From an uncultured Odoribacter sp. (GTDB taxonomy: Bacteria; Bacteroidota; Bacteroidia; Bacteroidales; Marinifilaceae): DNA of 64,000 nt. Of this stretch, positions 35,219-43,479 are shown piece after piece. The DNA is taken from NCBI GenBank assembly GCA_910578105.1, contig CAJTPD010000002.1, positions 207,269 to 271,268 on the forward strand. The letters run 5' to 3'. Position 1 is the stretch's first letter. Every line of letters starts with the position of its first letter. The notes beneath the pieces were generated by a model. That model worked only from the letters and a program-made list of their open reading frames with translations. It searched no databases and was not told where the DNA came from. The position numbers and the translations under genes were made by a program.

Positions 35219-36058
35219 ATGAAAACAAAAAGATTGATGATTTTAGTTTCCCTCCTGGCAATGTTTGCGGCATGCAGTAGAAATGATTCTCATGTTGACT
35301 TTCCTTCCCGGTCGGCGGAAACGGCTTTCCGGGCAAAATATCCTGGTGCTTCTTCGGTGGAGTGGGAAAGTGCCGGTGTTTTTCAGAAAGTAGAGTTTGT
35401 GTTGAATTCGACGGATTATGAGGCTTGGTATAGTGTTTCGGGTGTTTGGCTGCAAACCGAATATGCTTTGGCTTATACGGATGTGCCTTTGGCAGTCAGG
35501 GAATATATAACTAACAATATAAATTATCCCATAGGGTCCTGGAAGCCTCAACGTTCAGCAGAGGTGCTGGAACGGTTGAATTATCCGTTGTGGTATGAGG
35601 TGGAATTGAAAAACGGAAATGAAGAAGTTTCTATATGGGCAGATGCAGAGGCCTATGGTCATTATACTGTGACGGAGGACCTTGACCGGGATGAGCTTCC
35701 GCGGTCTATTAATAATTTTCTGGCTTCGAAATATACAAACAGTTGGGTAACGGAAGGAGTAGAGTTGTCTGACGGTTCTTATGTAGTCAATTTGTTGGAC
35801 GGAAATGAAGTGAAACAGGTGCATTTTAACCCTTTGTCGGAATGGACTTATACGGGATGGCCTGTATCGGTCGCTGATTTGCCGGCAGCGGTACAGACTG
35901 TTTTAGGAGGTGAGGCTTATAAAGATTATTCCGTAAAAAGCGTGGAATTTCAGCAGTATCCTAATGAGGGATATTATCATATTATTTTGGAAAATACAAG
36001 TTTACCGGGCAGTCGTACCATCTGGGTCAATATTGATTCGCAGGGTAATATCCATTAG
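35219..36058 (+). CDS. PepSY-like repeat lipoprotein
   Basis: A lipoprotein signal (LAMFAAC, Cys19) precedes two PepSY-like (DUF2874-type) modules: residues about 30-150 with AETAFRAKYPGASSVEWE and 150-279 with LPRSINNFLASKYTNSWV and VQTVLGGEAYKDYSVKSV. These BLIP-like modules occur in Bacteroidota periplasmic lipoproteins; their ligands are not known. A -7 box TATATTTG lies at 35190-35197. It appears to be transcribed alone or with the next gene. Confidence 0.85.
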   Translation: MKTKRLMILVSLLAMFAACSRNDSHVDFPSRSAETAFRAKYPGASSVEWESAGVFQKVEFVLNSTDYEAWYSVSGVWLQTEYALAYTDVPLAVREYITNNINYPIGSWKPQRSAEVLERLNYPLWYEVELKNGNEEVSIWADAEAYGHYTVTEDLDRDELPRSINNFLASKYTNSWVTEGVELSDGSYVVNLLDGNEVKQVHFNPLSEWTYTGWPVSVADLPAAVQTVLGGEAYKDYSVKSVEFQQYPNEGYYHIILENTSLPGSRTIWVNIDSQGNIH

Positions 36059-36100
36059 TCTTGTGGTTTAGTAATTCAGCAATTTTTAAAATTTAAGTAT

Positions 36101-36565
36101 ATGGAAGAGCGTATTCAAAAAGCTATGGCACTTTTTAAGAAAGGTTATAATTGTTCGCAATCCGTTTGTGCAGCTTTTGCTGATATGTACGGATACACAG
36201 AAGAACAAGCTTTGAGAATGTCTGCTTCTTTTGGTGGCGGAATCGGAAGGATGCGTATGACTTGTGGTGCTGCGTGCGGGATGTTTATTTTGGCAGGTTT
36301 GGAAACGGGATGTACAGATGGTGAAGATAGAGATGGGAAGGAAGCTAATTACAGGTTGGTTCAACAATTAGCCGATAAGTTTGTACAGAGAAACGGTTCT
36401 TTGATTTGTGCAGAGTTGTTGGGATTAGATAAAAAGAAACATGACAATCCTGTTCCGGAAATGCGTAGTGAGGCGTATTACAAGAAACGTCCTTGCGTTA
36501 AAACGATAGAAGAAACTGCCCGTATCTGGATTGAATATCTGGAAGCGCGTTGTCCGGAAAAGTAA
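36101..36565 (+). CDS. C_GCAxxG_C_C family probable redox protein
   Basis: The 154-residue protein shows the family pattern: NCSQSVCAAF, FGGGIGRMRMTCGAACGMFI (the GCAxxG segment) and two later cysteines at SLICAELLG and RPCVKTIE. The conserved cysteines suggest a cluster or redox site, but no activity is established. It has no signal peptide. It lies 42 bp after the PepSY-like gene. A GAAAGCC/GGCTTTC hairpin follows its stop at 36565-36580. Confidence 0.88.
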   Translation: MEERIQKAMALFKKGYNCSQSVCAAFADMYGYTEEQALRMSASFGGGIGRMRMTCGAACGMFILAGLETGCTDGEDRDGKEANYRLVQQLADKFVQRNGSLICAELLGLDKKKHDNPVPEMRSEAYYKKRPCVKTIEETARIWIEYLEARCPEK

Positions 36566-36639
36566 GAAAGCCGGGCTTTCAATCGTTTTCGTTGTGATAG
36601 GTATTTTTGTATAAATATGCTGTACATTGTATGAATATG

Positions 36640-36671
36640 CAGACCTTTGCTTTTGCAAAGGTCTGTTTTTT
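36640..36671 (+). terminator. Strong intrinsic terminator before the YitT gene
   Basis: CAGACCTTTGC-TTTT-GCAAAGGTCTG is a perfect 11-bp stem followed by six T. A -7 box TATTTTTG at 36602-36609 with TTTC 21 bp upstream lies just before it, so the terminator may end either the C_GCAxxG_C_C message or a very short RNA of about 60 nt. Confidence 0.93.
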
Positions 36672-36782
36672 AATGTATTGTATGAATATTGCAAATTACC
36701 GTATGCTAAGAAAATGCCAAAAACTATTTGTAATTTTGGCTGTGTTAAATAGTAAATCATAAATCTAAATTTGTAGTTTAAT

Positions 36783-37694
36783 ATGGGATTCGTCACGAAA
36801 GAGAAATTTCTCTCCAAGGATTTCTTTATTACCTATGCGTGGTTGTTAGGAGGTTGCTTTGTATTTGCTTTGGGAGCAGTTTTGTTTGCTGAGCCTTATG
36901 GTTTTGCTCCGGGAGGTACTTACGGGTTGTCAATGGTGTTTCATCATCTTTGGGGGTGGGAGACTGAGGTTGCTGCCTTGTGTATGGATGTGCCTTTGTT
37001 GCTGTTGGGAATTTATTTCCTCGGCGGTATGTTTGGGGTAAAAACGATTGTCTGTACGTTTGCCATACCGGCTTTTATGCGTCTGATACATTATTTCTAC
37101 GGGTATGATGCATTACTGGAACCGGGGATAACAGACCGCGGAATGCTTAACGAACAGCTTTTGTCGGCTATTTTCGGCGGTATTGTTTACGGGGTAGGTA
37201 TCGGAATGATTTTTAAGGCGCGGGCTACTTCCGGGGGGTCTGATATTATTTCCATGATTTTAAACAAATATACTCATATATCATTGGGTACATTGGTTAT
37301 TATCGTAGATTGTACCATTACCTTATCGACGGTTGTTGCCTTCGGAGACTGGCGGTTGCCTATGTATTCCTGGATTATTGTGTTTATTGAAGGGAAAGTT
37401 ATCGATTTGGTTATTGACGGAGCTGCTGTTCATAAGACGTTGATGATAGTCACTGACAAGGTAGAGCCTATCAAGGATGTTATCATCAAGGATATTAACC
37501 GGGGTGCCACTTTGCTGCCTGCCGTAGGAATGTACCGGGGAGAAAGCCGGAATATGATTTATACCATTCTGACACGTCGCGAAATGATGGTGTTACGTCA
37601 CCGGATAGCGGAAATTGATCCGGGAGCTTTCATCAACGTCATCGATTCAAAAGAAATTCTGGGCAATGGTTTCAAATCGTTGCAGGAGTCCTGA
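36783..37694 (+). CDS. YitT-family membrane protein
   Basis: The 303-residue protein has five or six helices (about 15-200) with FAEPYGFAPGGTYGLSMVFHHL and the RATSGGSDIISMILNKYTH signature, followed by a C-terminal DUF2179 cytoplasmic domain with EPIKDVIIKDINRGATLL. The family is widespread and of unknown transport function. TAATTTTG at 36731-36738 is the likely -7 box. A bidirectional terminator follows. Confidence 0.88.
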   Translation: MGFVTKEKFLSKDFFITYAWLLGGCFVFALGAVLFAEPYGFAPGGTYGLSMVFHHLWGWETEVAALCMDVPLLLLGIYFLGGMFGVKTIVCTFAIPAFMRLIHYFYGYDALLEPGITDRGMLNEQLLSAIFGGIVYGVGIGMIFKARATSGGSDIISMILNKYTHISLGTLVIIVDCTITLSTVVAFGDWRLPMYSWIIVFIEGKVIDLVIDGAAVHKTLMIVTDKVEPIKDVIIKDINRGATLLPAVGMYRGESRNMIYTILTRREMMVLRHRIAEIDPGAFINVIDSKEILGNGFKSLQES

Positions 37695-37713
37695 GTCGGA
37701 TGTATTTGTATAT

Positions 37714-37757
37714 AAAAAGCAGCTGTTGTTCCTCATTCCGGACAACGGCTGCTTTTT
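37714..37757. terminator. Bidirectional intrinsic terminator
   Basis: AAAAAGCAGC-TGTTGTTCC pairs with GGACAACG-GCTGCTTTTT. T runs follow on either strand, so it can end both the YitT gene (plus) and the envelope operon (minus) that converge here. Confidence 0.9.
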
Positions 37758-37824
37758 ATATAATGCTGCACACGATTTTATGCCCTTGGCGTAAATTGTG
37801 TGCAACAGGAATACGGAATCTATA

Positions 37825-38754
37825 TTAGAAATAGAAATTGAAGTTAAGAGAACCGCCAAGGCTTTCCGTCGCCATATAGAAGCCTCTGTTTCCCGGAGAA
37901 ACCAAGTCTGTCCTTTTTTCTACACGTTGCAAAGCCTCATTGTAACCTTCGCTTTCGATGTATATTTTTTTACCGCATAAGTAATAAAGGCTTAAATTCA
38001 CTTCCGCGCCCAAGGAGATTTTCGGACCTACAAACCATTCTATGCCTGCGCTACCAGTGATGCCGGTGTAGAAATTTGCACCGGTATTGAATTCGGTAAG
38101 CAAGCGATAGCCCTTGGGGACATTACTATTATTTGAGGGATAAACAGAACCTGAAGGATTCTGGTTAATATCTGTCAGGCTGTTGCCATAGTCATACTTT
38201 ACTTTGTCTTTCATACATGCGAATAGCAAGCCTGCACCGAATACTCCCTGCACTCTTCTTTCTCCTTTGCGGTATTCACCTCCCAACATGATGCTTATGC
38301 CGTTTTTCCGGTTGCGGATTTTATTTACGACTTTGTCTTCGCTTAACGGGTCAAGTATAGCAGCTTTATCGTCGGTGCAATAAGCTTTATCGGTTTCAGC
38401 ACTTATTTTTAATCCGATATTGGCACGCAATGCGAACTTGTTTGTCAGGAAATATTTCCCCATGATGGAAATATCCGGCATCAGTGTTTTATTTCCTTTT
38501 TCAAAATTGCTTCCTTTGGTAAAAGGTGTTCCGCCCAAGCCGTTCAAGTCGTTTGGCTTTCCGCTTGCATCGTGAAAAGCCGTACCGATGTATTTTAATA
38601 AAGGAACTACGTCAACGCCGATGCCCCAATCGCCTTTTTCCGGAAGGTATTGCTTCGGGGCTTTTTCCTGAGTCGTTTTTTCATTGTTTTCCTGGGCATA
38701 TGTTCCTGAAAACGGGAATAGTACGACCAAAAGAATAGATAATATTTTTTTCAT
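37825..38754 (-). CDS. Probable outer-membrane beta-barrel protein
   Basis: The 309-residue protein has a signal peptide (1-20, ending GTYAQ) and a body of strand-like segments with alternating polar and non-polar residues (KYFLTNKFALRANIGLKI, SISLGAEVNLSLYYLCG-like) and a final SLNFNFYF, the aromatic end typical of outer-membrane barrels. Two cysteines near residues 145 and 185 are unusual for a barrel. No family is certain. It lies 36 bp after the lipoprotein gene on the same strand, so the two probably form an operon. Confidence 0.78.
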   Translation of the reverse strand: MKKILSILLVVLFPFSGTYAQENNEKTTQEKAPKQYLPEKGDWGIGVDVVPLLKYIGTAFHDASGKPNDLNGLGGTPFTKGSNFEKGNKTLMPDISIMGKYFLTNKFALRANIGLKISAETDKAYCTDDKAAILDPLSEDKVVNKIRNRKNGISIMLGGEYRKGERRVQGVFGAGLLFACMKDKVKYDYGNSLTDINQNPSGSVYPSNNSNVPKGYRLLTEFNTGANFYTGITGSAGIEWFVGPKISLGAEVNLSLYYLCGKKIYIESEGYNEALQRVEKRTDLVSPGNRGFYMATESLGGSLNFNFYF

Positions 38755-38790
38755 ATGTTTTCAGTATATTTTAAATAAAAGCCGGTTTGT

Positions 38791-39273
38791 TTATCGAGCG
38801 TTAAATTGATATTCGATATCTTTGAACTGAATATCGTTCGGGACAACTTGGCAAGTTGCTTCTGCTGTAAAGATACCTTCTTCTGTTTCATTGCTGCTCG
38901 AATTTTTCTGTTTTCCGATGAAAGCTTGAGGTTGTATAGTGACTAATGCTCCTCCTTCTAATACGGGGACTTCGATTTCATACTCTCCTTTCCCGTTGGT
39001 TACCGTTTCAAAGGTTGTAGTTCCCTCAGCGTTACCTATAGGGGATAGATAGCTATTGTCTATTTTCACTAATATAGTGGTATTGGTTGCCATTTTAATG
39101 ATTTCGTCACCTCTATTGTTAGTACCTTCAGAATAAAAAACTGTACCTTTAATTCTGGCTTTTCCCTGAATGTCATCAATGGAAAATGAGGTCTGATCTT
39201 TTGAACAACTGGTGAATGCCATTGTTGCAATGGCAATAATAGCAAGCGATTTTAAATTGTTTAAAATGTTCAT
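38791..39273 (-). CDS. Small lipoprotein of unknown function
   Basis: The 160-residue protein has a lipoprotein signal (ATMAFTSC, Cys23) and a beta-rich domain (AKIKGTVFY-like start, TTTFETVTNGKGEYEIEVPVL) that resembles a carboxypeptidase-regulatory-like fold. No enzymatic residues are seen. It precedes the outer-membrane protein gene in a likely two-gene unit and may be its partner. Confidence 0.72.
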   Translation of the reverse strand: MNILNNLKSLAIIAIATMAFTSCSKDQTSFSIDDIQGKARIKGTVFYSEGTNNRGDEIIKMATNTTILVKIDNSYLSPIGNAEGTTTFETVTNGKGEYEIEVPVLEGGALVTIQPQAFIGKQKNSSSNETEEGIFTAEATCQVVPNDIQFKDIEYQFNAR

Positions 39274-39413
39274 GTTTTTTAAAATTAAGTTTATTAATAA
39301 GAAATTAGGATGATAAATAATATCCGTTTTTTGGTTTATTTTATTGTGATTATGAATTTCAATAGTTTATATAAATTATTATAAGTAGCTGATTTATATA
39401 ACATTAAATAATG

Positions 39414-39584
39414 AATAAAAACGTCCGTTTTATTAGGAAAAAAAACGATAATTGTTTTACGGTTAAATAGTAATATGAAAAATTTTGTAAAATTTTGAAT
39501 ATAAAAATCTTGCAGGAAAAGATATTTTACTAATTTTGTCCGTGTGTGTTAAAGAGAATTGCCAATAAAAACGGACGTTTTTTT
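39414..39584. repeat. Two near-identical palindromes exactly 150 bp apart
   Basis: AATAAAAACG-TC-CGTTTTATT (39414-39434) and AATAAAAACG-GA-CGTTTTTTT (39564-39584) share both arms and differ at the centre. They sit in a 611-bp gene-free, AT-rich stretch upstream of the lipoprotein operon. TAATTTTG (39531-39538) between them resembles a plus-strand -7 box. They could be paired operator sites. Apart from these and the hairpin at 39747, I see no gene or RNA in 39274-39884. Confidence 0.6.
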
Positions 39585-39746
39585 AGTCTGTGAAGTCAAA
39601 AGAGAGGGGGGGAGATAAGTTTTTTTATTTTCCGTATGATATAATAATCCAATGACTGTTTTGCAGGTGGCCGGATGTGTTTTAGAGGGGAAAGGGAGGC
39701 TATTCAGCAATCCGGTATGTTCATTTTATAAATGTTTTTTTAAACT

Positions 39747-39806
39747 GATTAGCGGGATTAAAGTTTCTGATAAACATACGATTCAGAGACTTTAATCCCG
39801 CTAATC
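39747..39806. repeat. 60-bp hairpin with 24-bp arms
   Basis: GATTAGCGGGATTAAAGTTTCTGA pairs over all 24 positions (one G-U) with the reverse arm, around 12 bases. CATTTTTAGG follows on the plus strand; no T run on the minus strand. It lies between the gene-free stretch and the convergent end of the P-II-like gene. The length suggests a repeat element or an unusual terminator. Confidence 0.8.
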
Positions 39807-39884
39807 CATTTTTAGGAAGCAATGCTTATCCGGAGTCCCTATTCCGTTTTTAGCTATCTTCCTGGGATAATTGTCCGGTGTGGC

Positions 39885-40181
39885 TCAATACATATCTGTA
39901 ATATCCCAGACAAAAGCCCGGATACCGTTTTCTTTGTTTACTTCGTCTAATTTTTTAATGTATTTCAGGAGAAGGGGTACCATTTCTTCATCGACGATTG
40001 TCATAGTCGCCGAGTTCATTTCGGGCCATGTATGGTTGCCCATACGGGGTTCGCCGTTGACTGTTCCTGCTCCGTTGACTAATGGCCATTGCGTAAATCC
40101 CCGGATTTGCAATTTTTCAAGAATATAGGCAACGCGTTCCGTCAGAGCTTGGTTGTATGTGATAAAAACTGCTTTTTTCAT
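39885..40181 (-). CDS. P-II-like protein of an RND pump operon
   Basis: This 98-residue protein resembles the P-II-like proteins that are encoded after RND pump genes in Bacteroidota (a structure from Porphyromonas, PG0541, is known to me as an example). It opens KAVFITYNQALTERVAYILE and has the compact alpha-beta ferredoxin-like pattern, ending ENGIRAFVWDITDMY. It lacks the classical T-loop tyrosine motif. A signalling or sensor role for the pump is inferred from context. It lies 77 bp after the acrB-like gene, with a hairpin between. Confidence 0.8.
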   Translation of the reverse strand: MKKAVFITYNQALTERVAYILEKLQIRGFTQWPLVNGAGTVNGEPRMGNHTWPEMNSATMTIVDEEMVPLLLKYIKKLDEVNKENGIRAFVWDITDMY

Positions 40182-40202
40182 AGTTTTTTCTTTGGTGAAT
40201 GC

Positions 40203-40248
40203 AGGAACAACGAATGATAAACAGAATTTGTTACCATTTGTTGTTCCT
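40203..40248 (-). promoter_or_regulatory. Hairpin between the acrB-like and P-II-like genes
   Basis: AGGAACAACGAATG and CATTTGTTGTTCCT pair over 14 positions (one wobble) around 18 bases. On the minus strand no T run follows, so it is not a standard terminator. It may protect the upstream message or lower expression of the P-II-like gene. Confidence 0.55.
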
Positions 40249-40257
40249 TGTTATTCG

Positions 40258-43200
40258 TTAATCGTTATTTTTCGGAAGGTCTCTTTCCGGGTCAAAGTCA
40301 CTCATAAACCTGAATTGTTTTTCCAGTGCTTTCTTTTTGTCCCGGTTACCGCTTCTGTTCAATACTGCATATACTGCCGGTACGATAATCATAGTGATGA
40401 TGGTTGAGAAAACCATACCACCGATAACGGCTATACCCATCGGACGCCAGGTTTCCGAACCTTCGCCGGCACTGATTGCCATTGGCACCATACCCAGAAT
40501 GGTGGTTAATGAAGTCATCAATACCGGACGGAGACGGGAGCGGCAAGCCTGAGCGATGGCGTCATACAAGCGGACTCCTCTTTCCCGCATTAAATTGATA
40601 AAGTCAATCAATACGATACCATTCTTTGTTACAATACCCACCAACATGATAGCTCCTAAGGCTGCTACGATACTCAGTGTGGTATTCGTCAACAGCAAAG
40701 CCAGAATAACACCTGTAAAAGCGAATGGAATGGAAAGCATAATAATGAACGGATGCAAGAAAGATTCGAACTGGGCTGCCATTACAATGTACACCAACAT
40801 CAATGACAACAATAACAACCACATCAATGAACCGAATGATTCCTGCTGGTCCTCGTAGCTACCTCCTATATACAGGCTGACATCCTGAGGAACATCTTCG
40901 AGGTTGTTGATGATTTGCTGTGCTCCAAGGGCTATGTCTCCCATAGCGATGCCGGCAGCCGGAGTGATAGACACTTTCAGGATGCGCTGTTTGCTTTTCC
41001 GTTCGATGTTTGGTGGTGAAAAATATTCTTTGATTTCACCCAGTTCCTTCAGACGTACTTTTTCGCCGTGTGCATCGGTAATCAGAATATTTTCAATTTC
41101 GGTAAGTGAAGAACGGAATTTCTCATTCAGCCGGACGATGATATCATATTCTTCTCCGTTTTCCTTGAATTTACTGTTTCTGAAGCCATAAATCCGGTTA
41201 CGCACATAGGAGCCGACTTCCGTGGTGGTCAAGCCGTGACGGGCCAGCTTATCCTGGTCAAGTACAATCTGAAGTTCAGCTTTATCGTCATCCCTGCTGA
41301 TTTTAATGTCTTCAGCTCCGGGAATCTGGCGTGCTTTCACAGCAATGTCCTGTGCCAGACGGGTTGTTACGTTGAAATCGTGTCCTATAATTTCAATGTC
41401 GACCGAATTACCGCCCATTGAGCCGCCACTGGAAGAAGTACTCACCGTATACTGCAAGATGTCCGGAAAGCTTTTCAGGATGCTGCGGACCTGGTCGGCT
41501 ATGACAAAAATACTCCGGTCGCGGTCCTTAATATCTACGGTTCGTAAACGCATATTCAGGATATTGTTTCCCGTGCTGTTCATCATAGAGGCAAAGGAAG
41601 CTTCTTCTTCGCTACCGTAAGAAAGGTTGAGGATGGTGATTTCCGGAACGTTAGCCCGAATGACAGAATCTATCTGCAAAGCCACTTTTTTGGTTTCCTC
41701 AACCCGTTGTCCGGATTGCATTTTAGCATAGATATTCATTGTGTTCTGGTCGTTCTGGGGCATAAAGTCGGTTTTAATAAACCTGAACAGACCGAGTGAG
41801 CCTATGAACAAAATTATCATAGTAATAATAACTATACCTTTGTGGCAGAGTACCCAGCGAATCAATTTTTCATATGCTGCATCCAAACGTTCCAGTTGCC
41901 GTGATACAAAATTATAGAAACTAAATTTGTTATCCTGTGCTTTCTCCTGTATCCGCATTAACTGAGAGCAAAGCATCGGAGTTAATGAAATTGCAGTTAC
42001 CGTAGAAGTACAGACTGTGATACATACAATCCAGCCTAATTGTTTAAATAAGATACCTGTCATTCCGGTAACCAGTGTCAACGGGAAGAATACGGCCACT
42101 GTAACCAGAGTGGTTACGATAACCGACAGCCATACCTCATTGGTGCCGTATTTGGCAGCTTCACGGGGACGGCTACCCCGGTCGATGTGTTTGGTGATGT
42201 TTTCCAGCACCACGATAGCATCGTCTACTACCATACCGATGGCAATGGAGAGCGAAGAAAGGGAAATGACGTTCAGCGATTCTCCTGTAGCAAACAGATA
42301 GATGAAGGCGACAATCAATGAAATCGGGATAGTCAATGCAATGATAAATGTGGCTCTCCAGCGGCCCAGGAACAGGAATACGACCAAAACCACAAAGATC
42401 AACGCATACATCAAGGTTTCCTGCAGATTGTTGATAGATTTTACAATAAAATCCGAATTGTCCGAAATAATCTGGAATTTGATGTCCGAGGGTAATTCCT
42501 TGATAGCGAGTTCCAGTTGTTTTTGTGCTTCTTTGGCTACGGCCACGGCATTGGCGTCTGTTTGTTTAGTAATCAATAATACGCCGCCCCGTCCCCGGTT
42601 GATGGTTTGTTCCAGGGTAATATCTTTGATTGTATCGCGTACAACGGCAACGTCTTTCAGGTAAATGGTTTTGTTGTTTCGGGTACCGAGAACGATGTTT
42701 TTGATTTGGTCGCTTTCTCCAAATTCACCTTCTACCCGTAAGGCATAGTCCATTTGTCCCATTTTCACATTTCCGGAAGATACGTCTTTGTTTTCGGCCA
42801 GAATTTTATTACCGATTTGTTCCAGAGTCAGGTTATATGCATCCAGTTTATTAGGGTCCAGGTCCACATAAACCACCCGTTCCGGAGCTCCGGCTACAAT
42901 GACGGATGCAACTCCGTCTACCCGGTTCAGACGGGTAATCAGTTTGTCGTCCAGGATTTTGTCGATACCCGGATAGGATTGATTTGCTGTTACGGCATAA
43001 ATCAGGATGGGCATCATGGAGGTATTGAAACGCATGATTGTGGGACGGTCGATGTCGTCCGGAAGGTTTTGCATAGCCTTGTCCACGGCATCACGCACAT
43101 CGTTGGATGCTTCGTCCAAATTGGCTTCCCATTCAAACTCTAATGAGACTACCCCCAGATTGTCATAGGAGGTAGAAGTCATTTCTTTCAGGTTGTCCAC

Positions 43201-43419
43201 GGAGTTTAACTGGTCCTCCAGGATTTTAGTTACGTTTTCTTCAATATCCGATGCATTGGCACCCGGATAAGTCGCCATTACAGTAAGGTAAGGAGGGTCC
43301 ATTTTGGGATATTGGTCCACCGGCAACTGTATATAAGAGGCGATACCCAATACCAGAATGGCGATAAATACCATCAGGGTGGAAATGGGTTTATTGACCG
43401 CTGTGTTGTATATACTCAT
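40258..43419 (-). CDS. RND multidrug efflux permease (AcrB homologue, HAE-1)
   Basis: The 1053-residue inner-membrane protein is the proton-driven pump of a tripartite efflux system. Twelve helices and two large periplasmic loops are present. The proton-relay residues are intact: Asp-Asp in SIAIGMVVDDAIVVLENI (about 402-403) and Lys in MLVGIVTKNGIVLIDF (about 930). RND signature segments such as PVLMTSLTTILGMVPMAI follow. It is co-transcribed after the adaptor (60 bp gap) and TolC-like genes and before the P-II-like gene. Substrates probably include drugs, bile salts or other amphipathic compounds. Confidence 0.95.
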   Translation of the reverse strand: MSIYNTAVNKPISTLMVFIAILVLGIASYIQLPVDQYPKMDPPYLTVMATYPGANASDIEENVTKILEDQLNSVDNLKEMTSTSYDNLGVVSLEFEWEANLDEASNDVRDAVDKAMQNLPDDIDRPTIMRFNTSMMPILIYAVTANQSYPGIDKILDDKLITRLNRVDGVASVIVAGAPERVVYVDLDPNKLDAYNLTLEQIGNKILAENKDVSSGNVKMGQMDYALRVEGEFGESDQIKNIVLGTRNNKTIYLKDVAVVRDTIKDITLEQTINRGRGGVLLITKQTDANAVAVAKEAQKQLELAIKELPSDIKFQIISDNSDFIVKSINNLQETLMYALIFVVLVVFLFLGRWRATFIIALTIPISLIVAFIYLFATGESLNVISLSSLSIAIGMVVDDAIVVLENITKHIDRGSRPREAAKYGTNEVWLSVIVTTLVTVAVFFPLTLVTGMTGILFKQLGWIVCITVCTSTVTAISLTPMLCSQLMRIQEKAQDNKFSFYNFVSRQLERLDAAYEKLIRWVLCHKGIVIITMIILFIGSLGLFRFIKTDFMPQNDQNTMNIYAKMQSGQRVEETKKVALQIDSVIRANVPEITILNLSYGSEEEASFASMMNSTGNNILNMRLRTVDIKDRDRSIFVIADQVRSILKSFPDILQYTVSTSSSGGSMGGNSVDIEIIGHDFNVTTRLAQDIAVKARQIPGAEDIKISRDDDKAELQIVLDQDKLARHGLTTTEVGSYVRNRIYGFRNSKFKENGEEYDIIVRLNEKFRSSLTEIENILITDAHGEKVRLKELGEIKEYFSPPNIERKSKQRILKVSITPAAGIAMGDIALGAQQIINNLEDVPQDVSLYIGGSYEDQQESFGSLMWLLLLSLMLVYIVMAAQFESFLHPFIIMLSIPFAFTGVILALLLTNTTLSIVAALGAIMLVGIVTKNGIVLIDFINLMRERGVRLYDAIAQACRSRLRPVLMTSLTTILGMVPMAISAGEGSETWRPMGIAVIGGMVFSTIITMIIVPAVYAVLNRSGNRDKKKALEKQFRFMSDFDPERDLPKNND

Positions 43420-43479
43420 ATTTTTTTATTTATTATCGTTTGTTTGGCAGTTGACTGTTCAATGGTCAAAGAGTAAACA

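Noticed and set aside
39540..39590. Terminator at AAAACGGACGTTTTTTT
   Set aside because: The stem would have only five A-T-rich pairs and a four-base loop, and no gene ends nearby; it fits better as one of a pair of palindromic sites.
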